Part shown: piece after piece, positions 1 through 12,960 of the stretch
Position numbering within the stretch: the first letter of the stretch is position 1
Layout: each line of letters begins with the position of its first letter
Assembly: GCA_014529385.2 (NCBI GenBank)
Contig: CM043945.1
Span: forward strand, 91,029,112-91,093,111
From: Adiantum capillus-veneris
Lineage: Eukaryota > Streptophyta > Polypodiopsida > Polypodiales > Pteridaceae
Direction: 5' to 3'
DNA: 64,000 nucleotides
Translations under genes and position numbers: made by a program
Notes under the pieces: generated by a model
Seen by the model: only the letters and a program-made list of their open reading frames with translations
Database searches by the model: none
Told to the model about the DNA's origin: nothing

Positions 1-625
1 TAAACTTTCTCAAATTGACTGCCCAAATTAAATCAAAAAAATATCAATCTTGGTATTACCTAATCCGCCTTTGCATGAGGAATCTCATGCAATTTTCAAA
101 ATTCAAATATGACGAAATTTAAAAATCTCGCTCAAAATTATACTTTTTTTCTTAAGTGTCTCTAAACTGGATCCCTTACCCTATTGAAGATTGCGAGGTT
201 ATGTGGTGATATTGCCAAGCAAATAAGCATTTGTTAGAAATAGGCCAGGGTAGTTAGGGTTACTTATAGTAAGTTGTAAGAACTAATTGCAAATAAAAAT
301 CATTCCATATACAAAACCAAGAAAGAAGATGTTTTCCTCGGGTGGTGCACTATTCAGTTTCTCCCTATATAAGTGTGTTCGTAGGGTGATTTAAAACCCC
401 TCTTTTTTAACATGTTTGAATGAATAAAATGACCCTTTATTTTAATAAAATTTTTCAAGTTGAATATTTAATTTCCTAAATTATTAATATTAACTTGTAT
501 CTATGTTAAATTGCCTATAATTTTTACGTTTTGAAACCCCTCCTGCTAAACTCATGTGGTATATTAACATGATTCCGTGGTGCATCCCCCCAGATGTTTT
601 CTAACAAGTTTCTCCGATGTTGCAG
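1..625. other. AT-rich non-coding, probably P450 intron
   Basis: This stretch has no convincing coding sequence. It ends in a good splice acceptor (TTGCAG at 620-625) directly before the first visible P450 exon, so it is most simply part of a long intron. Confidence 0.5.
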
Positions 626-2854
<2,229 letters not shown>

Positions 2855-3284
2855 CACACCTTTTCAAGAGATGTTGTACAATGAACCTCTTTGCATGTAT
2901 ATTTCACCTGAGCTAAAAAGAGAGAATTTCAAGAACTCAAATATAATACATTTTGAGTAATTTAATAGCCAAAGTTATAATTTTTATACAACTATATTTA
3001 TATGAAAACAAGACTACTAGTTATCAACACAAGACAAATTTCATTATGAATAGTGCACTTCCTACTCACTATGAAAATGATCTCCTTAGCCAATTACATT
3101 CTTGCCATGGAGCCTTTGAGCCAATTACATTGTTCAAAGGTCCAAAGTTGAGTTTTATTTGGGAAATCTCTCTTTATGTTTCATTTTGGGAAGTTGAAAA
3201 GCATACATACCAAAGTTTCCTTCAATTCCATTTTTGCAAGCCTAGGGCTTTTTTTTCAAATTTCGGGCAATGAATCTCTCTCCC

Positions 3285-3287
<3 letters not shown>
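2855..3287. other. P450 3' flank, nothing recognised
   Basis: AT-rich sequence downstream of the P450 stop. Short ORFs here lack recognisable motifs. No canonical AATAAA signal stands out just after the stop. Confidence 0.4.

Positions 3288-3348
<61 letters not shown>
3288..3348. repeat. Poly-C tract followed by (CT)n
   Basis: An uninterrupted run of about 31 C (3288-3318) passes directly into about 15 CT units. On the opposite strand this is (AG)n followed by poly-G, the same composite that recurs at 28825-28871 and 43745-43880. Confidence 0.95.
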
Positions 3349-3352
<4 letters not shown>

Positions 3353-3375
3353 GTGCACAAACAAATAGGGGTCAA

Positions 3376-3544
3376 TATAGCTCTTATTAGAGTATCCTTG
3401 GAGATGCACAAGGTTTATCTTCTCTTCTACAATACTCAATATACTCACAAGAGTGAGTATTGCAGAAAAATCACTCTTATTAGAGTATTGCAAAAAACTC
3501 ACTCCTATTGCAATACTCACTCTAATAAGAGTGAGTATTGTAGA
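3376..3544. repeat. Short palindromic repeat cluster, target of the LINE
   Basis: Several copies of GAGTGAGTATTG and its complement occur in both orientations; at 3511-3540 two 13-bp arms flank a 4-nt loop. The segment TTATTAGAGTATCCTTGGAG at about 3384 recurs near 18628, on the other side of the LINE. The LINE therefore seems to have landed inside this repeat family. Confidence 0.7.
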
Positions 3545-4240
3545 GGTGGTCGTGAACATGGTTTAGGTATGGAACAGGAGCGATGGTGTAACTCAACATG
3601 CATGCGAGGTAGGATTTCCTGCAACCGAAGAGAGAGGGTTCTTGAGCTGCGTTGTGGTGGGGGTTGTTTGCGCAGCTTGGGATTTCTTATTTACTTTCAT
3701 GCTCAAGTGAGGCCGTCTCCTCTGTCGTCGTCACTGGTTTCACCTATGAACACTGTAGCATCGAGGGGTGTGCGCGCTTGCAAGAGCTACCTTGGTTAGC
3801 TGAGCATCTGCAGGGATCAAGGCAGCTTGTGGGGTGTTAGCACTGGTCGGTACAACAAGCTACTTGGTATCAAGCACCGATCGCGATCCACTGGCAGGAC
3901 CGATTGCGATCCATTGCAACTCTGTGGTGGTGGTGTTTTGCTGCACGTCCCTGGTGACAGGAAGATGGCCCCCGTTCTCCCAGCGCTTGCAGAAGCTCGA
4001 CTCTACTTGGTGGATCGCGATCCATCTCACTTCGGATCGCGATCGAGTTACATAAAGCTGAAGGTTAAAGGTTGCAAGCGGCACTGGTGAAGTGTCCCAT
4101 TAACCTTTGTATCTTAGTGGAGTTGGGTCGTGAGCAACGGATCACGATCCATTGCATGCTCTTTGAGTTTGTTTTTTTTTTTTTTTAAGAGAGAAAAAAA
4201 AAGAGAAACATGGATAAAAGCCTCCTATGTGGACGTAGTA
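3545..4240 (+). promoter_or_regulatory. LINE 5' UTR with repeated GATCGCGATC palindromes
   Basis: By position this is the LINE 5' UTR, where plant L1 elements hold their internal promoter. The palindrome GATCGCGATC or a close variant occurs near 3879, 3903, 4013, 4037 and 4138, often followed by CCATTGC or CCA. Spacing is irregular, so it is not a simple satellite. A protein-binding role is inference only. Confidence 0.45.
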
Positions 4241-5282
4241 ATGGGAAGCCGAGATAAGGTCTCCTCAGAGGCTGGTAAAACTAAAGGTTCGAATACAGCG
4301 GAAGGTGGCCCGAGTGGGGGAGATAGTAGCCCAAAAGTCACGGGGGACGGCATGAACGGGATCTCGGGGTTAAGTAAAGAGGAACTTAAAGGGCAAAAGT
4401 CCCAGATTGAAAAAGAACTAGCCAAGATTCTGAGTGTACTCTCTCTTAGCAAAAGGACGATGGAAGAAGCAGGGGCACCTACAGAATCACAGGATGCCTC
4501 CAAGGGAGACAAAGCTTATCAAGCCCTAAAGAAAGCACTCTTGCAATGTGTGGAAGTGGAAGACGGACTCACAGTCGTCGTTCCTCCTGCTCTTATTAGT
4601 CGTTCCTCCTGCTCTTATTAAGAAACAACTTGCTGAGATGGCGAAATCCACATTGGTCTTTGGATTCATGGGCAAGGTGCCTGTCAGAGCTAAACTTATC
4701 AATTGGCTCCACAATCCCTATGTCTTAAATCAAGGAGGTTCTGTTCTTAATGCTCAATACATGGCAAAAGTTTTTTTCTCTGTACAATTTAGTGACGAAG
4801 CTGCCGTAGCAAAGGTCTTAACGAAGAGCCCGTTATTTCTCAATCGATCACTTGTGTGTGTGCTTCCTTGGGATCCATCTTTTGAGTCCCCAGATGCATT
4901 TCAAGATATGTGCCTAGTATTGGTAGAATTTGTAAACCTCCCGATGTGGCTAAGAAACAATTTAAAAGACCTTGCAGAAGCCCTAGGTACCCCTCTCTTT
5001 GTACCATTGAGTAGAGCAGTGGGCACTGCAGCCAATAAGGTATCTCAGAAAGGCTCAGCCCAAGAATCTCGTAGTAAATGTGGGGGCTGGTCTGAAGGTC
5101 ATTCCATTAAACTTTGTCACCTTCTATATGATAACATATTTGAGATTCTTCGGGATAATAGCCCCGAAAATTTCAAAATCACTGAGGGGAATGGGATTGA
5201 GCTGATAGAAGAGAGAAGCAGGAAAGAGGGCTCTGAAGATGAATGCCTAGAATTTGAGGAGTTCGTAACCCTATCTCAATAA
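4241..5282 (+). pseudogene. LINE ORF1 (gag-like, DUF4283 type), frameshifted
   Basis: ORF1 proteins bind the LINE RNA and form the ribonucleoprotein. The first half opens at ATG 4241 (MGSRDK) with a low-complexity, charged N-terminus. The second half contains the plant-LINE pattern WDPSFESP followed by VNLPMWLRNNL and LGTPLFV, typical of DUF4283. Near residue 280 is a degenerate zinc knuckle (KCGGWSEGH, then KLC) missing its first cysteine. The frame is broken where GTCGTTCCTCCTGCTCTTAT plus TA occurs twice in tandem (about 4577-4620). The 22-bp duplication shifts the frame and stops the first half at 4619-4621. The stop at 5280-5282 lies two bases before the ORF2 start. Confidence 0.8.
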
Positions 5283-5283
5283 A

Positions 5284-7862
5284 TGGAAGAGTTCATCTGC
5301 AATTCTTGGAATGTGAAGGGGATTAAGACACATCAGAAGAGGTAAGGGAATCAGATTTGGGCTATCCAGGAGCATAACCTAGATGCCACTAGCAAAAGAA
5401 AGCCAACATTTGGTAAGAAATTGGCCTTCTACGAAGAGGGAGCCGATGGATACAGTGGGGTCCTCTCTATTGTGGACATGGATCTTGAGCCTAAGGTAGT
5501 CTTCAATCATCCCTCTGGGAGGGCTCTGGGAATCAAGATCAAATGGGCTGATCAAATTGTCACTATAATCAACGTGTATGGGCCCTGTGTAGCGAAGGAT
5601 AGGACCAAATTGTGGGATCACCTGAAAGATATCCATGTTGAAGGAGAATGGCTCTTGGTAGGTGATTTTAATATGGTGGAGAAAAGAAGGGATAGAACTG
5701 GCACATCGAACATGCTAGCTGGATCTGAACTATCCAAATGGCTAAGCCTATGTGAGAAGTGGGCATTGGTGGACATGTGGGAGTTAGGCCCATGGAGCAG
5801 CACACTGGGGTTCACATACACTAGCCTGCAATATGCCCATACAGCTTCCCGACTGGATCGTTGCTATTGTTCTCGTTAGGCTGATTGGCTACCTTCATGC
5901 TTGGAAATAAAGGTGATAACGCCACAGAGATTATTACTTCACCTTTCGGTAAGCATAAAATTGAAAAAAAACAAAGGGGCGGATCATTGCCCTCAAGGTT
6001 CTAAAAAGCTACTTTCAATAGGGGCCCACCTACTCAAGGACCCTCTCTTTGGAAGCCTCACTCTCCAAGCTGTAAGGAAGTTTAGGAAAGATGTGGACTG
6101 AGGAAGCCCTAGGACCTGGGACATTTTTGCCAAGAGTATCCAAAAAGCCATCAAAACTGCAGGTCCTAAAAGGAAGAAAAAAGAAGAGGAACAACTCAGT
6201 CAGCTCATTGAAAATTTTGAAATCCTAACCACCAAAAAACAGGAAGGGTTTTCTCCAGAGACAGAGCATAAAAGATGGCTAGAAGCGAAAGCAAAAATAA
6301 TCGATCTTCATCTTGAAAAGGTGAGGAAGGCCAGAATCCTATCCAGAGAAACTTTCCTCTAGCGGGAGGAGGCTAACCGTACCCACTTCTTCAGGGCCCT
6401 CAAAGTTAGAAGAAATCGGGGCCTGCTCCACTCTCTCACAGATACAGATGGAAATAATATTGAAAAGCCTGATGAAATGGCTGCATTAATGCTCAACCAC
6501 TTGCAACAGATCATAGGCCAGTCCGAGGATCGCTCCCCTGAAATAGATGCTGCCAGAACAACTCTCCTTGGGAGCATAAAAATAATGATTTCCCTCTCTA
6601 AACCCATCCTCTTGGAGAAGGCGTTCACCGAGGATGAATGCTCCCTTGCATTGCATGCTCTAGGTAAAGAAAGATCCCCTGGTTGGGACGGGTTGACTAC
6701 TGAGTTCTTCATGGAATTTTGGGAAGATCTAAAGTCCGCCATCACAAGAATGGCGAATCAAGACTTCGAGGATGGATTCATGGAGGCCTCGTTAAGCCTA
6801 TCCCCAAACAAGTATGATGCTCCCAACTTAAGCATTGGTGCCCCATAACAATGATGTCAGTTGCCTATAAAATGATTTCCAAATCTGTAGCCCTCAGGCT
6901 ATGCCCCCTCCTCGACAAAGTTCTCACTCCCCACCAGCATGGATTCATCAAGGGAAGGTCAATCTGTGACAACATTTTGGCTGCAATGGTCGGCATTGAA
7001 TATGCCGCTTTCTCAAAGCAAGAGTGTATCTTGCTGCAGCTGGATCTTGATAAAGCCTATGACAGGATAACATGGTCATTCATTGAAGATGCCATGAAGT
7101 CATTAGGCTTTGGGCCACGAATGTGTCGCCTAGTCAGCACCCTAGGTGCTGGAAGCCAATCAGAGCTCATGTTCAATGAGAGGATTGTGGGAGCTTTTGA
7201 GGTTAGAAGGTCCATAAAACAAGGATGCCCACTTGCCCCTCTTATGTTCACCATTGGTTCCCATCCTCTAGTTACATTACTGGAAAACAGTGTTGTTGAA
7301 GGAGAGATTCAAGGATTGGCTCTTCTGAATAACGACCAGCTGCTAGCAAAGCTTTTTGTGGATGATTTCCTGCTCTTTCTTAAAGCTTTCCCTCAGGTTC
7401 TCAGGAAAGATCTGGAAATTGTGCAAATGTTTTCCTTAGCCTCAGGATCAAAGTGTAATGTGGAAAAATCAAGATTGATCTCTCTCTCCGAGAATAACTC
7501 GTTTGATCCGTCTTTGTGGACCGGGGAGATAGTGTCAAAAAGGAAGATTTTTTGTCACCCAGGAGCCCCGCTAGGGGTGGGAGTTACTCACAGGCAGAGA
7601 TTCTTATGGGTTATGGAGAAGGTCAAGATTAAGATGCGCAGGTCGGATTTCGTTCTTCTTCCCTTCCCAAGCAGAATAAAGGTTATCAACTCTTTCATGT
7701 TACCCTATATAGCCTTTAGTGGTCCGCTGCTTAAGCTAGCTAAATGCAACTGGAAAGAGTTCTTGAAACCGGTAAAGAGATTTCTTTGGAAGAACAACAC
7801 TAAAAGCACAGTACCCTGGCAATGGGCAAAATGGGGGATGGTTGTGAGACCTGTGGAGAAAG
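5284..7862 (+). pseudogene. LINE ORF2, endonuclease and reverse transcriptase part
   Basis: This encodes the AP-type endonuclease and reverse transcriptase. ATG 5284 is followed by SWNVKG, then WAIQEHN (catalytic Glu region), VYGPC, LLVGDFN and SRLDRCY, the usual endonuclease motifs. The RT domain (about 6850-7500) shows GFIKGRSICDNIL, LQLDLDKAYD, IKQGCPLAP and the catalytic box as FVDD. Stops at about 5350 and 5877 and frame changes between 5880 and 6850 show it is inactive. The reading frame ends in foreign sequence after RPVEKG, where the DNA transposon is inserted. Confidence 0.88.
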
Positions 7863-7868
7863 GAGTGT

Positions 7869-7930
7869 GTTTTATTTGCGAGCTTTCAATTTCAAGCTTT
7901 TTCACTCAAAACTAATTTTGCGAGCTTTTT
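7869..7930. repeat. Left terminal inverted repeat of the DNA transposon
   Basis: It starts TGTTTTATTTGCGAGCTTTC and contains a second GCGAGCTTTTTT about 45 bp in. It pairs with the right end at about 17180-17245, with two small gaps near the outer tip. Confidence 0.75.
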
Positions 7931-8337
7931 TATTTTAGATTTAGAGCCTTTTCTAACGACACAAAAAATTAATCCAAAACAAAGACATCAGAATATTATA
8001 CACGACAAAAAAGATCTAAATTGGCTTAAGATTTTGAGTCCAAAAACATGTACAAGATTCCAAAAGACCTAATTTTGAGCTTGTACAATTGTCTAGATAG
8101 ATACCACAAAGCATGCTTCTCTTACTAAAAGAAATTAAAATAAAGTCTCATGTGTCTAGAAAAGCTACTCCACATCTAATACAAAAGAAAAATCTACTTC
8201 AATGCATACCTCTACAGGACAATCTCTAAGATTTAGGCTCACTACACCACAGGCTTTATCTTGCGGGTTTGCCCTAATACAAATGCAAGGTCTGTGGGAG
8301 TTAGTGCATGCTGATGAATGACCATGTGCTCTTTTGG

Positions 8338-10856
8338 TTAAAGCCCTAGAATATGCACATGCACATAGTACATGTGCTTACATGCCAAAAATGCTTAATG
8401 TGTAGATTCTCTCTTCTGAAAATCGAGACAGGTGCAACTAGGTTCTACCTTAATGTGTACATCATAACAACTCTCTGTCAATATTTGAAAAACTATGTGT
8501 TGTTCACTTTCTAATATCTTGTCCAAGAACGTTGCAACCATACTTGCAGCTGACTCCAATCTCTTTTGCGCTTCTTTGGAAATACCATGTCTCCACTTAC
8601 GCTTCTTGCTTCTACTGGAGCTTCCTTGTGTAAGAGTAGCATTTGTATTGTTCATGCGTCGTAGTGGTGTTGCAAAATCTGCAAATTGAAATCCACTTTG
8701 TACCAAGCTGTCACTCTCTTCCTTTGATACATTGGTTCCAATATCCACTTGCCAGCAAGTAGGAACGACAAGTGAGAATTTAACTTGCCTCTGTACTTTT
8801 TGTGTGTGCCCTACTTCATAATTGCAGAACCATATCCACTGTGCAATTGTATTGTCTTTAAAATTTCTCTCAGACCAAAAACAGGGAGCAACCATTCCCA
8901 CATTACGGATTTGTAATTTGTTACCACAACTTTACTTCCCTACCATTCCAAAACATTTTCTCATGCAATTGGCTAGCATCCTTTGTAAAGCCCACTCTTC
9001 ACGGGCAACTTGGACCTCTTGAATACACCTTGTTGAATTCTCCCCTGGCTACACTGGAATGCTATCTCCTACTTCACGATCAGTGACAACATATACTTCT
9101 TCATTATCCTCTCTATCAAAATGTATACTCTGTGGTCTCCCTCTGGTTTTTCGTTGTCTTGCTTCCATTACATATCCAAGTTTATGTGAGCTTGTACCAA
9201 CTGCACATGTTTTCTTCTTCTGTTGTACTGTCTCTTTGTCACCTTTCATCATAGGCTCTTCATACAAAGGACTACCAGCAACCAAGCCTTTTAATGTACT
9301 CATAAAATGAGTTGGATTTGGAGATTCTCTACGTTTGGAACTGGCCATCATTTCTTCTATGGAAGGGCCCGTTCCGATGTATCTACCTATGGTGTATCCC
9401 AATATTTTTGCACATTGAATATATGCATTTAAAACATCACTGACACATGCCTCATAAAGTGAGATTTTACGTTTACCACCTTCACCTGCCAGCCAACTAG
9501 CATGGATGCTCTCTGACAAGTTTATACTTGGAATTTGAGCTCTCTCCCATGGACTCTTACTGACCTATAAATTCAAAACAATTAAAACCATATAAATGTA
9601 AATCTCTGTTTTCAAGTATTTAATAAGAACCAAAAAAATGATTGATATACCATTGTCTCAGCGCTTCCTCAATGGGCAATCCATTGCTCCCACCAATTAA
9701 ACCATCTCTCTAAAGCCTTTTTATTATCCTCTATCACATATTTCACCCACCATTCTCGTATTGTGGAAGCTATACGAGAGGCCTCATTTGTAGTCTTTGC
9801 TAAGTGCCATGCTTCACACATTTCAATGTGATGCATTTGTCTATCTGTAGCGACATGTTTTTTTGTATGTTTGTGTAGACTCTGCTCCCAATGGAAAAGA
9901 CACGAGCACTCCCTTCCCTCGATTACATTATGCCATCCACCATTGTATACAACTCGTATTGCCAGCCAATTAGCCCCAACTTCATCAGACATAAATCCAA
10001 CAAAGTCTGTTGGTTCATGCCCATACCTCTCCATAATTGTGTTTCCAAAACAAGATTTGTGTTTCTTCGTCGTCTTCTTTACATTCACATATTGCAATCA
10101 CCTGTAATGCTTGCATGTTGTACACATAGAACAAATAAGTAATAATAGGTGTCTTATATCAAACATGCTATCTAACATATTTTTATAAATTCACTTACCC
10201 AGGATCATAAATCGAACAGGACATAGTTGCCCATCCTTCAATTCGATGAGTATGATCAAAGTGCACCTAAGCACTACTCAAATCTCCAGTCCCTCCTCGC
10301 CTCATTCTATTGACTAGTTCAACTCCAGAAGCAGGTCCTTTTGTGGATATTTTGAATACGTAACATTTGTCGTTAGGTCCACCTTGGCCTGGAAAACGAC
10401 TTCCATGAAAGAATGAAAAAACACACCGTTTCTGTAGCAATAGTATATTTTTGTATCCATCACCAACAACCTGACCCTGTTTAGCTTTCTCATTTGTGAC
10501 AAAATACTTTTGAATCCTCTATTTTGAACAAGGGGCATCATTTCCTCAAGAAAATGGTTAAGCTCTACATCAGTGGCTTCTAAATCATCTTCTTTAGTCA
10601 ATGATTGAAATAGCATTTGACGAGCAACTGACATCTGTACTTTTCTAGGACCCCCCTTCTCAATCTTTAAAACTGTCTTAACAAGATTGTGCACTTTTTC
10701 AAGAGCTTCCCTTCTAGTACCTGGCTGTACATTGTGGTCATGCACTCCCAGATGGATCACCGAACATGTTATTGTTGTTTCCTTTGGAATCACATAATAG
10801 ATCATAAACTTGCAAACATTTGAACAAGTGACCGTTTTGTCACAATAGTTCTTCAA
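8338..10856 (-). pseudogene. Mutator-like transposase with GCM-type and SWIM zinc fingers, degenerate
   Basis: This would cut and paste the surrounding transposon. Read on the - strand, three blocks join at GT-AG introns: 10856-10199, 10101-9651 and 9564-8338. Block 1 has a cysteine/histidine finger resembling WRKY-GCM1 (cysteines near the start, then HLGVHDHN) and ends RIEGWATMSC. Block 2 holds a catalytic-type Asp in GFMSDEVGANW, followed by CSCLFHWEQSLHKHTKKH, the C-x2-H signature after the second acid of MULE transposases. Block 3 ends in a SWIM finger, CTCLDFQKRE then FLACKHMYYV (CxC...CxH). It is broken by frameshifts near 10318 and 10045 and by stops near 10265, 9049, 8955 and inside the SWIM finger (about 8398). 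The true start is unclear; frames upstream of 10856 are closed. The superfamily call rests on motifs plus the 9-bp TSD. Confidence 0.72.
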
Positions 10857-11215
10857 GTTTTTTCAGATTCCTTCATTTTGATGCTCGTTCCACCTCGTAG
10901 ATTAGGGAAAAAGTGAGAAAATGTTGTTTTGTGCTGTTTTTGTGGAAATTGTCAAATTGCAGGTGAATTTCAGCCAAACTAAGCAGGATATGGATTTTTT
11001 GTATCACACAATTGTCGAAGAGCTCGACAAGGCAAACAAATTCATGTGAGTCGGCCCCGGGCAAATTCTGAACCGTTTGGGAGTTACGGCTCGCTGAAAA
11101 TGGCCGTGAATTGTGGACTTTAAAAAAAAAAAACTCAGTTGTGGCCGCTTTGCTTAAGACTAGAGAGAGGTCAAAAATAGCTAGTACCAGTGCAGTACTA
11201 GTATAACAGTATACC
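10857..11215. other. Presumed promoter side of the transposase
   Basis: No gene is supported. A 63-codon open frame on the - strand (11064-10873) is not joined to the transposase frame and shows no motif. By position it is the 5' flank of the transposase. Confidence 0.3.
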
Positions 11216-11305
11216 AGTACTGGTACTCTATACTGATACTCGTATTATACTGTACTGGTAGTACTGGTACTGGATTCATATTGGTATTGGTATTGGTACT
11301 AGTAT
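11180..11305. repeat. Degenerate GTACTGGTA palindromic cluster
   Basis: About a dozen copies or near-copies of TACTGGTA, TACCAGTA and TACTAGTA occur in a row without fixed spacing. Several are self-complementary. They sit in the intergenic region of the transposon, between its two divergent genes. Confidence 0.75.
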
Positions 11306-11477
11306 AAAGTAAATAGTAAATAGTCAGGTCGAGTTTGGTTTTAGTTAGTTTGGTCTTTGTCCGTGCATAATGTGAATGTCAAAGCTTAGGTTTGAAGCAT
11401 TACCACTTTGGGAACCAATCATCTACCTACTCGAGCTAACACAGTCCAGTACCATCACGCGCGCATCATGTTGGTGC

Positions 11478-11478
<1 letters not shown>

Positions 11479-11562
<84 letters not shown>
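11479..11562. repeat. (CT)n microsatellite
   Basis: About 40 CT units with one CCCT interruption near 11518. Confidence 0.95.
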
Positions 11563-11566
<4 letters not shown>

Positions 11567-11579
11567 TTGTTCCGGCGCC

Positions 11580-12341
11580 AGAAGATAGACCGCAGAGAAC
11601 CGTTCAACGCGAAAAAAAGGGGGATGCAGAGCCCGCCTATCATCCGCGCGCACGCGGATGATGGGCGGGCTCTGTGCTCCTATTTTTTTCGCGTTGAACA
11701 GTTCTCTACGGTCTATCTTCTTGCGATGACTGGCTTTCTTCAAGTTCTGATTAATAACATTTTTGGTGTTCATGTCAAATCTATTTGATAAATTGTATGC
11801 TTTAATCCAAAATTGCCAAAAAAAGGGGGAGGGCAGATAGATTTCACTAAATTTTGGGATTAACTCCACAAAATTAACGAAAATAGCACAAAGCTCACCA
11901 AATCTACAAAAAAAAGGGGGTGGCAGAGCTCCCCCATCATCCACACGCGTTCCTCCCCTTTTTTTGTCGATTTGATGAGCTTTGTCAACAATATTGTAAG
12001 AAAAATGCTTTTGATTAAGGTTATTGAAATAAAACCTACATTATTTGATATATATTTGTTCAATAAACACATCAAAAATGCAAAAAAAAAGAGGGAGACA
12101 GAGCTCCCCCATCATCCGCACGCGCGGATGATTGGGGAGCTCTGCCTCCCCCTTGTTTTGTAGATTTGGTGATCTTTGTCAATGGTGTTGCTGAAAATAG
12201 GCTTTTAATTAAGGTTTTTAAAATGCTTTTCCCCCATCATCCGTGTCAACAAAAAAAAGGGGAGGCAGAGCTCCCCCATCATCCGCACGCACGCGGATCA
12301 TGGGGAAGATCTGCCTCCCCTTTTTTTGCATTTTTGATGTG
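11580..12341. repeat. Cluster of four related nested palindromes
   Basis: Hairpin 1 (11580-11721) has nearly perfect ~70-bp arms, from AGAAGATAGAC to GTCTATCTTCT. Hairpins 2 (11891-11982), 3 (12081-12160) and 4 (12249-12328) share one design: an A-run, then GGGGAGGCAGAGCTCCCCCA, then CATCATCCGCACGC and its complement. Arms also pair between hairpins: CACATCAAAAATGCAAAA at 12069 is complementary to the right side of hairpin 4 (to 12341), and the left flank of hairpin 2 is complementary to the right flank of hairpin 3 (to 12173). The cluster lies between the two divergent genes of the DNA transposon. Confidence 0.88.
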
Positions 12342-12873
12342 GTCTTATATAAACTAAAAAATATATAATATGTGTTGTGTAGATAATGGCACCAAAGAGG
12401 GATAGCAAGAAAAGAAAACCTCCAGTCTCTCCTTTTAGCAACCGTCAAGTGAGCATGAAGCTAAGGTCCGGTTGTATACCAAAGGGAGCTATCGATCAGG
12501 AGGGATCATCACGAGTCCGACATTTGGACACTCCACCAAATAAAAAGAACAGGATTCTCAAAAGGTGTGTTTTTATTGACGATGAGGCTTAAGTTGATGA
12601 AGACTCCAACAACGTCGAAGATGACGTACAGATCACAAGTAAATTATGAGTGTATGCCATAATTTTTATGTCAATACGTAGTTTATATTATAAATTTTGC
12701 AATGGTAGATGGTTAAATTTGATGGACGTTTTTTTCTGTTTGGAAAGTTTGGTAATTAATAACCATGTGGGAGAGTAAGAAAGGGTGAACCATTTTTTAT
12801 ATACATACCATTCATAGTTGCTAGAGAAAATATTAAGTATTGTTTTTGTTTATGTTGGAGAAAAGGTCCTTAA

Positions 12874-12960
12874 ATCTCATGTGAGAGCCCTATATAGGGT
12901 GTGCGGTTTTTTTTTTTGAAAAAGTTGTCTCTGTACAAAGGAGACCCTGGCAAAATTTTT
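12874..12960 (+). repeat. Dispersed ~90-bp repeat, copy 1
   Basis: It runs from CATGTGAGAGCCC through GGGTGTGCGG to TCTGTACAAAGGAGACCCTGG and an A/T tail. Related copies lie at 14532-14615 and 16902-16988, and a partial one at about 12763-12800. All are in introns or the 3' flank of the methyltransferase-like gene. Confidence 0.75.

Noticed and set aside
3176-3799. 207-codon frame across the poly-C/CT tract
   Set aside because: Driven by the Pro and Ser-Leu low-complexity tract and overlaps the LINE TSD and 5' UTR.
11408-11788. Open frames through CT/GA repeats that read as long Leu-Ser or Arg-Glu runs (also 31319-31667, 44739-45108, 54348-55258, 62881-63108)
   Set aside because: Dinucleotide repeats are open in several frames; flanks show no motif or codon pattern. 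They are not genes.
11580-12341. CRISPR-like or satellite array
   Set aside because: Units are palindromic, unequal in length and cross-complementary, without constant spacers; the nuclear plant context also excludes CRISPR.
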